Positions 1 through 7,313 of a stretch of DNA of 10,719 nt are shown here, piece by piece. The notes under the pieces are model-generated. The model saw only the letters and a list, made by a program, of their open reading frames with translations, ran no database searches and was not told the origin of the DNA. Source of the DNA: Clostridiales bacterium (GTDB lineage Bacteria > Bacillota > Clostridia > Oscillospirales > Ruminococcaceae). Position 1 is the first letter of the stretch; each line of letters begins with the position of its first letter. A program made the position numbers and the translations under genes. The stretch is taken from positions 1 through 10,719 of the forward strand of contig JAAYSW010000173.1 in NCBI GenBank assembly GCA_012523875.1, given 5' to 3'.

Positions 1-554
1 ATTATAAGGATTAAAAATGAGATAAATAATGAGCCGAATAGGCTTGCAGATTGAATAAAATAGGTGAGGGGAGTAGCGATATTTGCTAAACGTGCCCAAG
101 GAAAAGCAAGTGGATAGAATATCCCCTGCAACCATTCTCCAAATATGAAAAGCAGAGAAAATATTACTACGTCAAGGGCATTATTACGTTTAATTTTATG
201 GTAACAAAAACAAGAAAGACTCCAATAAAACCCCATTATTAGCACAATAAATATAATGGAAAGCGTTAGTATTAATAATGATTTAATTTTATTTTGGTTT
301 ATATATGGTGATAATGAATACATCCAGTATAATATAGCTCCATAAAAAAATAAGGAAAAGGTCATCATAAATGATATTGTGCGACGCTTATTAAGGCTAT
401 TATTGTTTAAGAATACAAAAAAAAGAGGTATAACCCCAAAGAAAACTAACCAAAATAATGATTCATACATAAAACTTAATGAAAGCAATGCACCTGAAAT
501 TGCGCACATAAGAAAACAAAATCTTTTTTTATTGTTAAAACTTTCTATATTCAT
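1..554 (-). CDS. lnt: Apolipoprotein N-acyltransferase-like membrane protein, N-terminal part (runs off left edge)
   Basis: On the minus strand an ATG at 554-552 opens a frame with no stop for 184 codons to the window edge, so the C-terminus is missing. The SD AAAAGGAA lies at 568-561, six bases before the ATG. The product is strongly hydrophobic, with likely membrane segments near residues 12-28, 33-49, 60-80, 92-113, 127-138 and 168-184. Family-like signatures are Tyr76-Trp77 after the third segment, GEWLQG at 139-144, FPW at 151-153 followed by ARLAN, and an IQSASLFGSLFISF stretch at 167-180. These match the membrane half of Lnt, which adds the third acyl chain to lipoproteins at the outer membrane leaflet. 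The nitrilase domain with the catalytic Glu-Lys-Cys would lie outside the window, so activity cannot be judged. It is transcribed divergently from the glycosyltransferase gene. Confidence 0.82.
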   Translation of the reverse strand, partial: MNIESFNNKKRFCFLMCAISGALLSLSFMYESLFWLVFFGVIPLFFVFLNNNSLNKRRTISFMMTFSLFFYGAILYWMYSLSPYINQNKIKSLLILTLSIIFIVLIMGFYWSLSCFCYHKIKRNNALDVVIFSLLFIFGEWLQGIFYPLAFPWARLANIATPLTYFIQSASLFGSLFISFLILI

Positions 555-614
555 ATTATATTCCTTTTAAATATATTAATATTTGCATATGTATATATTA
601 TATCGTATAATAGA

Positions 615-631
615 GTATTTATGATAAATAC
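615..631. repeat. Perfect 17-bp palindrome, possible operator
   Basis: GTATTTAT-G-ATAAATAC has 8-bp arms around one central base. It lies four bases after the TATAAT of a candidate rightward promoter (606-611), so it would cover that start site. It also lies within the lnt leader. The 13-mer TTATGATAAATAC (619-631), which holds its right half, recurs at 787-799. That position and the second copy suggest a repressor site, but I cannot tie it to a known regulator. Confidence 0.35.
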
Positions 632-680
632 ATTAAATGCAGTAGATGATTTTAAATTAAGAGTCGCAAAACATATAATA

Positions 681-709
681 ATTATACAATTAAACAATTA
701 AATTGTCAA
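681..709 (-). promoter_or_regulatory. Perfect consensus sigma-A promoter for lnt
   Basis: On the minus strand TTGACA (709-704) is followed by a 17-base spacer and TATAAT (686-681). Both hexamers and the spacing match the vegetative sigma-A consensus exactly. Transcription would start near 674, giving lnt a leader of about 120 bases. Confidence 0.75.
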
Positions 710-867
710 TTTATTGAGTATAATTTATTATACATTATGATTTTGATAGATATTGTCTAATTAATACTTTGAATCTTTTTTATAAATTATGATAAATACT
801 CTTGCAAAAAATTGAATTATGTAGTACTATATAATAGTATCAGTGTGATTAAGGAGGTATAAAGGTA

Positions 868-1812
868 ATGTTAATAAGTGCAGTTGTTCCTTGTTACAAT
901 GAAGAAGAAGTCCTCCCTCTTTTTTATGACAAAATGTGTGAGATTATGTCAAGCATGAAAGAGAAATATAATGATTTGGAATTTGAACTCTTATTTATAG
1001 ATGATGGTTCGAAGGATAAAACTTTATTAAAGCTAAGGGAACTTTCTAAAGCAGATAAGAGGGTGCGATATATCTCTTTTTCTAGAAATTTCGGCAAGGA
1101 ATCGGCAATGTTTGCAGGATTAGAAAATGCAAAGGGCGACTATGTTGTTGTTATGGATGCTGATTTGCAACATCCTCCAGATTTCATCCCTCAAATGTAT
1201 GAATATGTTAAGGACGGAGAATTTGATTGTGCAACAACAAGAAGAATTAGTAGAAAAGGTGAATCAGGGATTCGTTCATGGTTTGCAAGGACATTTTATA
1301 AAATAATGAATAAAATTTCACAAACAGAAATAGTTGATGGGGCACAGGATTTTCGATTTATGACAAGGCAAATGGTAAATTCAATATTAGAGATGAAGGA
1401 ATATAATAGATTTTCTAAAGGCATTTTCAGTTGGGTAGGATATAAAGTAAAATATATTGAATATGAAAATGTAGAACGTGCAGCTGGAACAACGGCATGG
1501 TCGTTCTGGAATTTATTCTTATATTCCATAGATGGCATCTGTGCATTTTCAACTTTCCCATTAGCAATTTCAACGTTTTTGGGTATTTTATCATGCATTT
1601 TTGCTGTCATAATATTTATTGTGTCATTAATTATGTCTGCTATTGCAGGTAATGATTTAGACGTCCCAATGATTATTAGCACAATATTGTTAATAGGTGG
1701 ACTCCAAATGCTTTGTATTGGAGTTTTAGGGCAGTATTTATCTAAGGCTTATCTTGAATCTAAAAACAGACCTATTTATCTTGTAAGAGAAACAGAAGAT
1801 GGCATTAAATAG
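868..1812 (+). CDS. Membrane-anchored family 2 glycosyltransferase (polyprenyl-phosphate sugar transferase type)
   Basis: The product has 314 residues with a cytosolic GT-A domain followed by two membrane helices, the usual layout of bactoprenol-phosphate glycosyltransferases (GtrB, CsbB and YkcC relatives). Visible motifs are VVPCYNEEE at 6-14, the nucleotide-binding IDDGSKD at 44-50, SRNFGKE at 72-78, and the metal-binding DAD at 97-99 followed by LQHPP. Hydrophobic helices lie at about 229-260 and 267-290, and the protein ends in a short basic tail. Such enzymes move a sugar from a nucleotide donor to undecaprenyl phosphate for decoration of surface polymers; the sugar here is unknown. The ATG at 868 follows the SD AAGGAGGT (851-858). 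The next gene starts 84 bases downstream with no terminator between. No flippase or polymer gene is adjacent, so the pathway cannot be named. Confidence 0.88.
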   Translation: MLISAVVPCYNEEEVLPLFYDKMCEIMSSMKEKYNDLEFELLFIDDGSKDKTLLKLRELSKADKRVRYISFSRNFGKESAMFAGLENAKGDYVVVMDADLQHPPDFIPQMYEYVKDGEFDCATTRRISRKGESGIRSWFARTFYKIMNKISQTEIVDGAQDFRFMTRQMVNSILEMKEYNRFSKGIFSWVGYKVKYIEYENVERAAGTTAWSFWNLFLYSIDGICAFSTFPLAISTFLGILSCIFAVIIFIVSLIMSAIAGNDLDVPMIISTILLIGGLQMLCIGVLGQYLSKAYLESKNRPIYLVRETEDGIK

Positions 1813-1848
1813 TTGTGATATTAAAAAGGCTTAAATATTTAAAATAAA

Positions 1849-1888
1849 GGGCTGTTCCTTGATAACCAGCCTAAGTAAAAAACAGGGG
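1849..1888 (+). promoter_or_regulatory. Class I preQ1 riboswitch controlling queT translation
   Basis: Stem P1 is GGGCTG (1849-1854) with CAGCCT (1867-1872), six pairs including one G-T. Its loop TTCCTTGATAAC fits the preQ1-I pattern: UUC at the 5' side and AAC at the 3' side, where C1866 would be the base that reads preQ1. An A-rich tail follows (AAAAAA, 1877-1882). The loop CCT (1857-1859) can pair with AGG (1884-1886) to form the pseudoknot. That AGG belongs to AGGGG (1884-1888), the SD of queT, eight bases before its ATG, so ligand binding should block ribosome entry. A weak promoter, TTGTGA (1813-1818)-17-TATTTA (1836-1841), would start RNA right at this element. The downstream QueT gene independently supports the call. 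Confidence 0.82.
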
Positions 1889-1896
1889 ATGTTTAT

Positions 1897-2391
1897 ATGA
1901 AAAGATTATCAAATGCTAGGTTAGTAAAAATATCTGTGGTTGCCGCAATTTATGTAGTGCTAACAGTTGCGATTGAGCCACTTTCATATGGTGCAATACA
2001 GTTTAGATTTTCAGAAATATTGATGCTAATGTGCTTTTATAAATTCGATTATTGTATATCGCTCACACTTGGATGTGCCATTGCTAATATTTTTAGTCCG
2101 TTTGCCATAATAGATGTTCCTTTCGGAACTCTAGCAACGCTAATCTCCACTATTTTAATTTATAGAAGCAATAAATTATGGCTTGCATCATTTTTTCCTA
2201 CTATTTTTAATGGTATAATAGTGGGGCTAGAATTAAATTTATTCTATGACTTACCTATACTAATATCAATTTTATCTGTGGCGATTGGTGAATTTATTGT
2301 TGTAACCTTTTTAGGGATGCCCATTTTCCTTGCACTTCAAAAAAATAAATTATTTATGAATATGATAGGAGCAGATTCGAGGAATTTCTAA
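1897..2391 (+). CDS. queT: QueT-family queuosine-precursor transporter (ECF S component)
   Basis: The product has 164 residues and is almost entirely hydrophobic, with about five to six membrane segments. The family signatures are visible: a basic start (MKRLSNARLVK) leading into VVAAIYVVLT (14-23), then AIQFRFSEIL near 33-42, TLGCAIANIFSP near 57-68, and IIDVPFGTLATLIS near 71-84. QueT proteins are the substrate-binding S subunits of energy-coupling factor transporters and take up preQ1 or related 7-deazaguanines for queuosine in tRNA. They share ATPases and the T subunit encoded elsewhere; none is in this window. The ATG at 1897 follows AGGGG (1884-1888), which is also the last part of a preQ1 riboswitch, so the cell's own preQ1 should turn it down. 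The length is normal for the family. Confidence 0.9.
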   Translation: MKRLSNARLVKISVVAAIYVVLTVAIEPLSYGAIQFRFSEILMLMCFYKFDYCISLTLGCAIANIFSPFAIIDVPFGTLATLISTILIYRSNKLWLASFFPTIFNGIIVGLELNLFYDLPILISILSVAIGEFIVVTFLGMPIFLALQKNKLFMNMIGADSRNF

Positions 2392-2438
2392 TTATTGAAA
2401 TTCAAAGTAGTTAATAAAATATAAGGGGTGTGGGTATT

Positions 2439-3422
2439 TTGAACAATAAAACAAGACTTTTAATATCTATTCTCTTTATTCTTTCAATTGGACTTGCTAT
2501 TGCAGTTACAAGGTTTAATTTATCAGGAAATTATAAGGGTTTTACTATCACTGCAACACCAGATATACAATCAGTTACTAGTATTACTTATGACAATTAT
2601 ACAGTATTTAGTAATAGTGAAAACCTATATGGTGTTATAGATAATAATGATAGGATAATAATTGAACCTGTATGGAATGATATTACCTTTACAAGTTCAG
2701 GAAAAATGATAGTTTTAAAAAATATTAGTAATAATTATTATTCAGGAATTATTGATAACCAAGACAATATTCTCATCCCATGTATATATAGCGAATTTAA
2801 GGAAATTAATAGTGAAGTAATTTTTGGATACCTACATGAAAATAAGAAAATTGTTGTTTTCAACGGAAATTTTGTTCCATACGTTAATGAGGAATGGGAT
2901 AGCTGTGCAGTAAAGGATAGCTTTTTATTTCTTTATAAGGATTCAACTCGGTATATGGGGAGGATTGATGGTGAAAAGTTAGATTTGGTGAAAATGGATA
3001 TCTCAGATAATATTATGAGTAATGACTTTAAATTATCCATTTATGGTGATAAATATAAAATCAACTCTAATCATAAACTTTTACAAGAGGTATTCGACCA
3101 ATCAAAAATTATTTTTGAGCAGTTGTTTGTAGCTGATATAGAAAATCCTGATGCTAGTAATTCTCAAGCTATCCAAAATGCATCAATGGAAGGATATGAT
3201 ATATCAAAACTTCTTGCTATTAATATGGATGTTTGTGGGGGTATAAACACGAATAAATGCTATAAGCTAGAGATTAAATTCCAGTGTATTCTTAAATCAG
3301 AATTGGAATTGGACAGGAGTCTTCAAAATAAACTTAATTATGCAATTGAAATTTGTATGATAAAGGACAGGAATGGAAAGTTAGCAATCAAGAGTATTGA
3401 CAAAACTCAAATTACTAGTTGA
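2439..3422 (+). CDS. Membrane-anchored WG-repeat protein, function unknown
   Basis: I place the start at the TTG at 2439 (327 residues), because the SD AAGGGG (2423-2428) lies ten bases ahead of it; a GTG at 2430 in the same frame sits directly on that SD. A short N-terminus (MNNKTR) is followed by one hydrophobic segment (about residues 7-23) with no lipobox, so the rest should face outside the membrane. Two WG-type repeats are visible: YGVIDNNDRIIIEPVW (64-79) and SGIIDNQDNILIPCIY (102-117), with fainter repetition after them. The final 120 residues show no motif that I recognise. WG repeats form beta-rich surfaces thought to bind ligands or proteins, and no enzyme activity should be inferred. 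The gene sits between queT and purE with short gaps, which may only mean shared transcription. Confidence 0.75.
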   Translation: MNNKTRLLISILFILSIGLAIAVTRFNLSGNYKGFTITATPDIQSVTSITYDNYTVFSNSENLYGVIDNNDRIIIEPVWNDITFTSSGKMIVLKNISNNYYSGIIDNQDNILIPCIYSEFKEINSEVIFGYLHENKKIVVFNGNFVPYVNEEWDSCAVKDSFLFLYKDSTRYMGRIDGEKLDLVKMDISDNIMSNDFKLSIYGDKYKINSNHKLLQEVFDQSKIIFEQLFVADIENPDASNSQAIQNASMEGYDISKLLAINMDVCGGINTNKCYKLEIKFQCILKSELELDRSLQNKLNYAIEICMIKDRNGKLAIKSIDKTQITS

Positions 3423-3427
3423 ATAAT
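3397..3427 (+). promoter_or_regulatory. Weak candidate promoter before purE
   Basis: A perfect -35 box, TTGACA (3397-3402), lies at the end of the WG-repeat gene. The only reasonable -10 is AATAAT (3422-3427) at a long 19-base spacing and without the conserved first T. It is the best local candidate for a start just upstream of the purine genes, but read-through from further upstream is equally possible. Confidence 0.22.
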
Positions 3428-3449
3428 CTAAAATGAAAGAGGGTTTTTT

Positions 3450-3941
3450 ATGAAAAAGGTAGCGATTATTATGGGTAGTGATAGTGATTTAGTTGTGGTG
3501 AAGGAAGCTATTGCTGAATTGAAGAAATTTGAAGTTCCATATGAGGTTCATGTAATGTCGGCTCATCGAACTCCTGAGCAAGCTTCAGATTTTTCTAAAA
3601 ATGCAGTGTCAAATGGTTTTGGAGTGATAATTGCAGCGGCAGGAAAGGCAGCTCACCTAGGCGGTGTCCTTGCATCACAAACAATAATCCCCATAATAGG
3701 TCTTCCAATTAAATCATCAACGCTTGATGGGCTTGATGCTTTGCTTTCTACTGTTCAAATGCCAAAGGGTGTTCCAGTTGCGACGGTAGCAATTGATGGA
3801 GCAGCTAATGCAGCTATTTTAGCAGTACAAATGCTTGCTATATCTGATGAAAACCTTTCAGAAAAACTTGTAAAAATGAAGAAAACAATGGTGGATGAGG
3901 TTATTGCTAAAGATAAAAAACTACAGGAGCAGGAGTTTTAA
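3450..3941 (+). CDS. purE: N5-carboxyaminoimidazole ribonucleotide mutase (PurE, class I type)
   Basis: The 163 residues match the normal PurE length. Clear motifs are GSDSD (9-13), SAHRTPE (37-43) with the likely catalytic His39, and AGKAAHL (64-70), followed by the PIIGLPIKSS and DALLSTVQMPKGVPVATVAI segments. In class I enzymes PurE moves the carboxyl group of N5-CAIR, made by PurK, to give CAIR. SAHRTP looks like class I, yet no purK lies beside it, so either PurK is elsewhere or this enzyme works on AIR and CO2. The ATG at 3450 follows AAAGAGGG (3437-3443). The gene opens the purine cluster, 27 bases after the WG-repeat gene. I see no purine riboswitch in front of it. Confidence 0.95.
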   Translation: MKKVAIIMGSDSDLVVVKEAIAELKKFEVPYEVHVMSAHRTPEQASDFSKNAVSNGFGVIIAAAGKAAHLGGVLASQTIIPIIGLPIKSSTLDGLDALLSTVQMPKGVPVATVAIDGAANAAILAVQMLAISDENLSEKLVKMKKTMVDEVIAKDKKLQEQEF

Positions 3942-4001
3942 GTAGGATAAGTCTAATAAATCAATTTAAATAATTTAATTTTAAATTCGGAGGAGTATAA
4001 A

Positions 4002-4721
4002 ATGGAGAATTTACAAAAAACAGAACAGTTGTATGAAGGAAAGGCTAAAAAAGTGTATTCTACTAATAATCCTGATTGTGTTATAGTTGATTACAAGGAT
4101 GATGCGACCGCTTTTAATGGTGAAAAAAAAGGTACTATTAATAATAAGGGGATAATAAATAATAGGGTAACAAATCATCTTATGGGATTGCTTGAAAAGG
4201 AAGGTATTCCTACACATTTTATTAAAGAAATTTCTGATAGAGAAACAATTGTTAAGAAGGTTACTATAGTACCTCTTGAGGTTATTGTAAGAAATATTGC
4301 TGCTGGCTCTTTGACAAAAAGAATAGGTGTGCCTGAGGGAACGAAGATGAGAAAAACTGTCTTGGAATTTTGTTATAAGGATGATGATTTAGGCGACCCT
4401 ATAGTGAATGAATATCATATAATGGCAATGGAATGGTGTACAAAAGAGGAATTGGATCTAATTTCAAAATATGCTTTAAAAGTTAATGATATATTAACAG
4501 CTTATCTTAAAGATTTAAATATTGAACTCATTGATTTTAAGCTTGAATTTGGTAAAATAAATGATGGGACAATTGTTCTTGCAGACGAAATTTCCCCTGA
4601 TACTTGTCGCTTCTGGGATAGTAAAACAGGTGAGAAACTTGATAAGGATAGATTTAGGCGTAATCTTGGTGGAGAAGAAGGTGCATATAAGGAAATTATG
4701 AAAAGACTTTTAGGAGAATAG
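4002..4721 (+). CDS. purC: Phosphoribosylaminoimidazole-succinocarboxamide (SAICAR) synthase
   Basis: The enzyme joins aspartate to CAIR using ATP to give SAICAR. Its 239 residues are typical for bacterial PurC. Family motifs are YEGKAKKVY (11-19), which forms the ATP-binding loop, DDATAFNG (33-40), EVIVRNIAAGS in the middle, IDFKLEFG near 176-183, and SPDTCRFWD (198-206) with the usual LDKDRFRR after it. The ATG at 4002 follows a strong GGAGGAG (3989-3995). The 60-base gap from purE is very AT-rich and shows no hairpin with a T-run. It uses the product of PurE, the gene just upstream, and its own product goes to PurB, which is not in this window. Confidence 0.96.
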   Translation: MENLQKTEQLYEGKAKKVYSTNNPDCVIVDYKDDATAFNGEKKGTINNKGIINNRVTNHLMGLLEKEGIPTHFIKEISDRETIVKKVTIVPLEVIVRNIAAGSLTKRIGVPEGTKMRKTVLEFCYKDDDLGDPIVNEYHIMAMEWCTKEELDLISKYALKVNDILTAYLKDLNIELIDFKLEFGKINDGTIVLADEISPDTCRFWDSKTGEKLDKDRFRRNLGGEEGAYKEIMKRLLGE

Positions 4722-4789
4722 GTAAGGATTAATTATACAATATAGTGCGAAATTATAAAGAATTATTAATTAAAGTGAGGCCAAAAGTA

Positions 4790-6208
4790 TTGAATAAGGT
4801 TAGTGAAGAATGTGGAGTTTTTGGAATATATAATAAGGATAATTCAGATGTAACATTGCGAACATATAGGGCACTTTACGCACTTCAGCATAGGGGGCAG
4901 GAAAGTTGTGGGATTGTAGTTAATGATAAAGGAGTGTTCTCGTACCATAAGGATTTAGGTTTGGTGCCTGAGGTATTTGATAAAACCCATATCGACAGAT
5001 TGGGTGATGGAAATATTGCAATAGGTCATGTGCGTTATTCAATGACAGGAAAACCCAATCGTACAAATGCTCAGCCATTGGTAGTTAGGCATATTAAAGG
5101 ACCTATGTCTATTGCACATAATGGTAATTTGATTAATGCACGGCAATTAAGGGAGCATTATGAGTTAAAAGGTGGCATTTTCCACAACACAAATGATACC
5201 GAGGTAATTTCCTATGTAATCACCGAACAAAGGCTTATACAGCCTTCAATAGAAAAAGCTGTTGAACAGGCTTTGTATAAAATTAAGGGTGCATATTCAC
5301 TAGTTATTATGTCACCTAAAAAGCTTATTGCCGCAAGAGACCCACATGGATTTAAGCCATTATGCATGGGAAAATGTAGTGATGGATCTATTGTATTTGC
5401 CTCTGAATCATGTGCATTAGATAGCGTTGATGCTGAATTTGAAAGAGACTTACTGCCTGGAGAAATTGTAGTAGTTGACGAAAATGGAATACGTTCGATA
5501 AAAACACATTGTGGTGAAAAATCTTCCTTATGTGTATTTGAGTTTGTTTATTTCGCAAGGCCTGACTCCATTATGGAAGGCGTTACAGTCCAGAAGGCAA
5601 GATTAAGAGCAGGAAGGTTCTTGTGGGAGGAGCATCCAGTGGATGCAGATGTTGTTATCGGAGTTCCGGATAGCGGACTTGATGCAGCATTAGGATTTGC
5701 CAATGCATCAGGAATTCCATACGGAGTAGGTTTTATAAAAAATAGATATGTTGGTAGAACGTTTATACAACCTACACAAGCACAGCGTACAGATGCAGTT
5801 AAAATTAAGCTCAATGTTGTTAAGGAAGTAGTAAAGGGAAAGAAAGTTGTACTTATAGATGATAGCATTGTGAGAGGAACTACTGGTGGAAGAATTGTAA
5901 ATCTACTTCGTGAGGCAGGAGCCACAGAGGTTCATATGAGAATATCAAGTCCCCCGTTTACAAATCCATGTTATTTTGGGACTGATATAGATAGTAAAGA
6001 TAAACTAATCGCATGCAAGATGGAAATAGATGAGATTGCACAACATATGGGTGTTGATACACTTGGATATTTAAGTGTTGAAGGTGTATTAAGCATTGCT
6101 AAAGAGGCGAATTGTACATTTTGTTCAGGCTGTTTCACTGGTAAATACCCTATAGAGGTGCCAAAAGAAATACCAAAGGATAAATTTGAAAAGAAGATTG
6201 GTCAATAA
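4790..6208 (+). CDS. purF: Amidophosphoribosyltransferase (glutamine PRPP amidotransferase)
   Basis: This is the first committed step: PRPP plus glutamine gives phosphoribosylamine. I choose the TTG at 4790 (472 residues), because GAGG (4777-4780) lies nine bases ahead and the result is a seven-residue propeptide before the catalytic Cys8 (SEECGVFG), as in related enzymes that cleave off this piece. A GTG at 4745 in the same frame would add 15 residues, but its nearest SD is 16 bases away. The N-terminal glutaminase domain shows QHRGQES (33-39) and HNGN (110-113). The C-terminal transferase domain shows the PRPP loop VVLIDDSIVRGTT (353-365). Cys248, Cys394, Cys445 and Cys448 match the four iron-sulphur ligands of the Bacillus-type enzyme, so it is probably oxygen sensitive. 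Confidence 0.95.
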   Translation: MNKVSEECGVFGIYNKDNSDVTLRTYRALYALQHRGQESCGIVVNDKGVFSYHKDLGLVPEVFDKTHIDRLGDGNIAIGHVRYSMTGKPNRTNAQPLVVRHIKGPMSIAHNGNLINARQLREHYELKGGIFHNTNDTEVISYVITEQRLIQPSIEKAVEQALYKIKGAYSLVIMSPKKLIAARDPHGFKPLCMGKCSDGSIVFASESCALDSVDAEFERDLLPGEIVVVDENGIRSIKTHCGEKSSLCVFEFVYFARPDSIMEGVTVQKARLRAGRFLWEEHPVDADVVIGVPDSGLDAALGFANASGIPYGVGFIKNRYVGRTFIQPTQAQRTDAVKIKLNVVKEVVKGKKVVLIDDSIVRGTTGGRIVNLLREAGATEVHMRISSPPFTNPCYFGTDIDSKDKLIACKMEIDEIAQHMGVDTLGYLSVEGVLSIAKEANCTFCSGCFTGKYPIEVPKEIPKDKFEKKIGQ

Positions 6209-6266
6209 CAATTCTTCTATGAAATTTAGCATTGAATGAATATAAGATATCAATGGAGGATTATAA

Positions 6267-7301
6267 ATGAAAAGCTATTCGGAAAGCTATAAAGCAGCAG
6301 GGGTTGATGTTACTGCCGGTTACAAGGCAGTAGAATTGATGAAAACACATATTGCAAGGACAATGATAAACGGTGTAACTCCAGATATTGGTGGGTTTGG
6401 TGGACTTTTTGAATTAGATATGACAGGCCTAAAAAAGCCCGTCTTAGTTTCAGGAACTGATGGTGTTGGAACAAAGTTAAAGATAGCGTTTATGATTGAT
6501 AAACATGATACAGTTGGTATAGATTGTGTTGCAATGTGCGTAAACGATATTATATGCTGTGGAGCAAAGCCGTTATTTTTCCTTGACTATATTGCTGTTG
6601 GCAAGAATTATCCAGAAAAGATTGCTGAGATTGTTTCTGGAATTGCTGAAGGTTGCATACAATCAGGCTGTGTGCTAACTGGAGGAGAAACAGCAGAAAT
6701 GCCTGGATTTTATCCTATCGATGAATATGATTTAGCTGGATTTGCTGTTGGTGTTGTTGATAAAGATAAAATTATACAACCAAATGAACAGAAGGCTGGA
6801 GATATGCTTATTGCATTGAAATCTAGTGGTGTTCATTCAAATGGCTTTTCATTAGTAAGAAAAGTTTTCACAGTGAATGGGCAAACACTAGCAAGATATT
6901 TTTCTGATCTTACCTGTACTTTGGGTGAGTGTTTAATAACCCCTACAAAAATATATGTTAAGGCAATTTTGGATTTATTAGATGAAGTAAAAGTTAAATC
7001 CATAACCCATATAACTGGTGGAGGTTTTTACGAGAACATTCCCCGTTCACTACCAAATGGATTATCTGCTAAAATTGAAAAAAGTTCTATACAAGTCCTA
7101 CCAATATTTGATCTGATTTCTAGAACAGGTCATATACCAGAAAGGGATATGTTTAATACATTTAATATGGGTGTTGGGATGGTTGTATCAGTTGATAAAA
7201 ATGATGTTGATAAAACATTAACTTCGTTAAAGGCAAGTGGTGAGGAGGCGTATATTTTAGGAGAACTTGTTGATAGTGAAGAGGGAGTTATTCTTTGTTA
7301 G
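6267..7301 (+). CDS. purM: Phosphoribosylformylglycinamidine cyclo-ligase (AIR synthase)
   Basis: PurM closes the imidazole ring, turning FGAM into AIR with ATP. The 344 residues are the usual length. Family marks are YKAAGVDVTAGYKAV (8-22), GTDGVGTKLK (63-72) that binds ATP, CVNDIICCGAKPLFFLDY (91-108), GGETAEMPGFY (139-149), a HSNGFSLVR segment near 191-199, and THITGGGFYENIPR further on. The ATG at 6267 follows TGGAGGA (6254-6260). It lies 58 bases after purF with no visible structure between. Its substrate comes from PurL, which the window does not contain. Confidence 0.96.
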   Translation: MKSYSESYKAAGVDVTAGYKAVELMKTHIARTMINGVTPDIGGFGGLFELDMTGLKKPVLVSGTDGVGTKLKIAFMIDKHDTVGIDCVAMCVNDIICCGAKPLFFLDYIAVGKNYPEKIAEIVSGIAEGCIQSGCVLTGGETAEMPGFYPIDEYDLAGFAVGVVDKDKIIQPNEQKAGDMLIALKSSGVHSNGFSLVRKVFTVNGQTLARYFSDLTCTLGECLITPTKIYVKAILDLLDEVKVKSITHITGGGFYENIPRSLPNGLSAKIEKSSIQVLPIFDLISRTGHIPERDMFNTFNMGVGMVVSVDKNDVDKTLTSLKASGEEAYILGELVDSEEGVILC

Positions 7302-7313
7302 CATTGCTATAAC

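Larger units (their letters stand above)
555..867. other. Divergent intergenic region with candidate rightward promoters
   Basis: This 313-bp, very AT-rich spacer separates lnt (leftward) from the glycosyltransferase gene (rightward) and encodes no protein that I can support. Besides the lnt promoter it has three candidate plus-strand promoters, all weaker: TTGCAT (583-588)-17-TATAAT (606-611); TTGAGT (714-719)-16-TATGAT (736-741); and TTGCAA (802-807)-17-TACTAT (825-830). The last would start transcription closest to the SD at 851-858, but it matches only 4 of 6 bases in each box. A short inverted repeat, TACTAT-ATA-ATAGTA (825-839), overlaps it. In DNA this AT-rich, isolated boxes arise by chance, so the true start is undecided. 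Confidence 0.4.

Noticed and set aside
379..570. A 63-residue plus-strand reading frame
   Set aside because: It is antisense to lnt, which has a strong promoter, an SD and clear family signatures. The small frame has no convincing SD and a low-complexity product.
1296..1682. A 128-residue minus-strand frame inside the glycosyltransferase gene
   Set aside because: It is a shadow of a well-supported gene, with no recognisable domain and no promoter or SD of note.
3423..3449. Purine riboswitch or terminator expected before purE
   Set aside because: The gap is only 27 bases. The T-run in it has no hairpin ahead, and no purine aptamer core is present.
3942..4001. AT-rich inverted stretches between purE and purC
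   Set aside because: Runs of AATTTAAAT-like bases pair with each other by composition alone, and there is no stable GC-containing stem.
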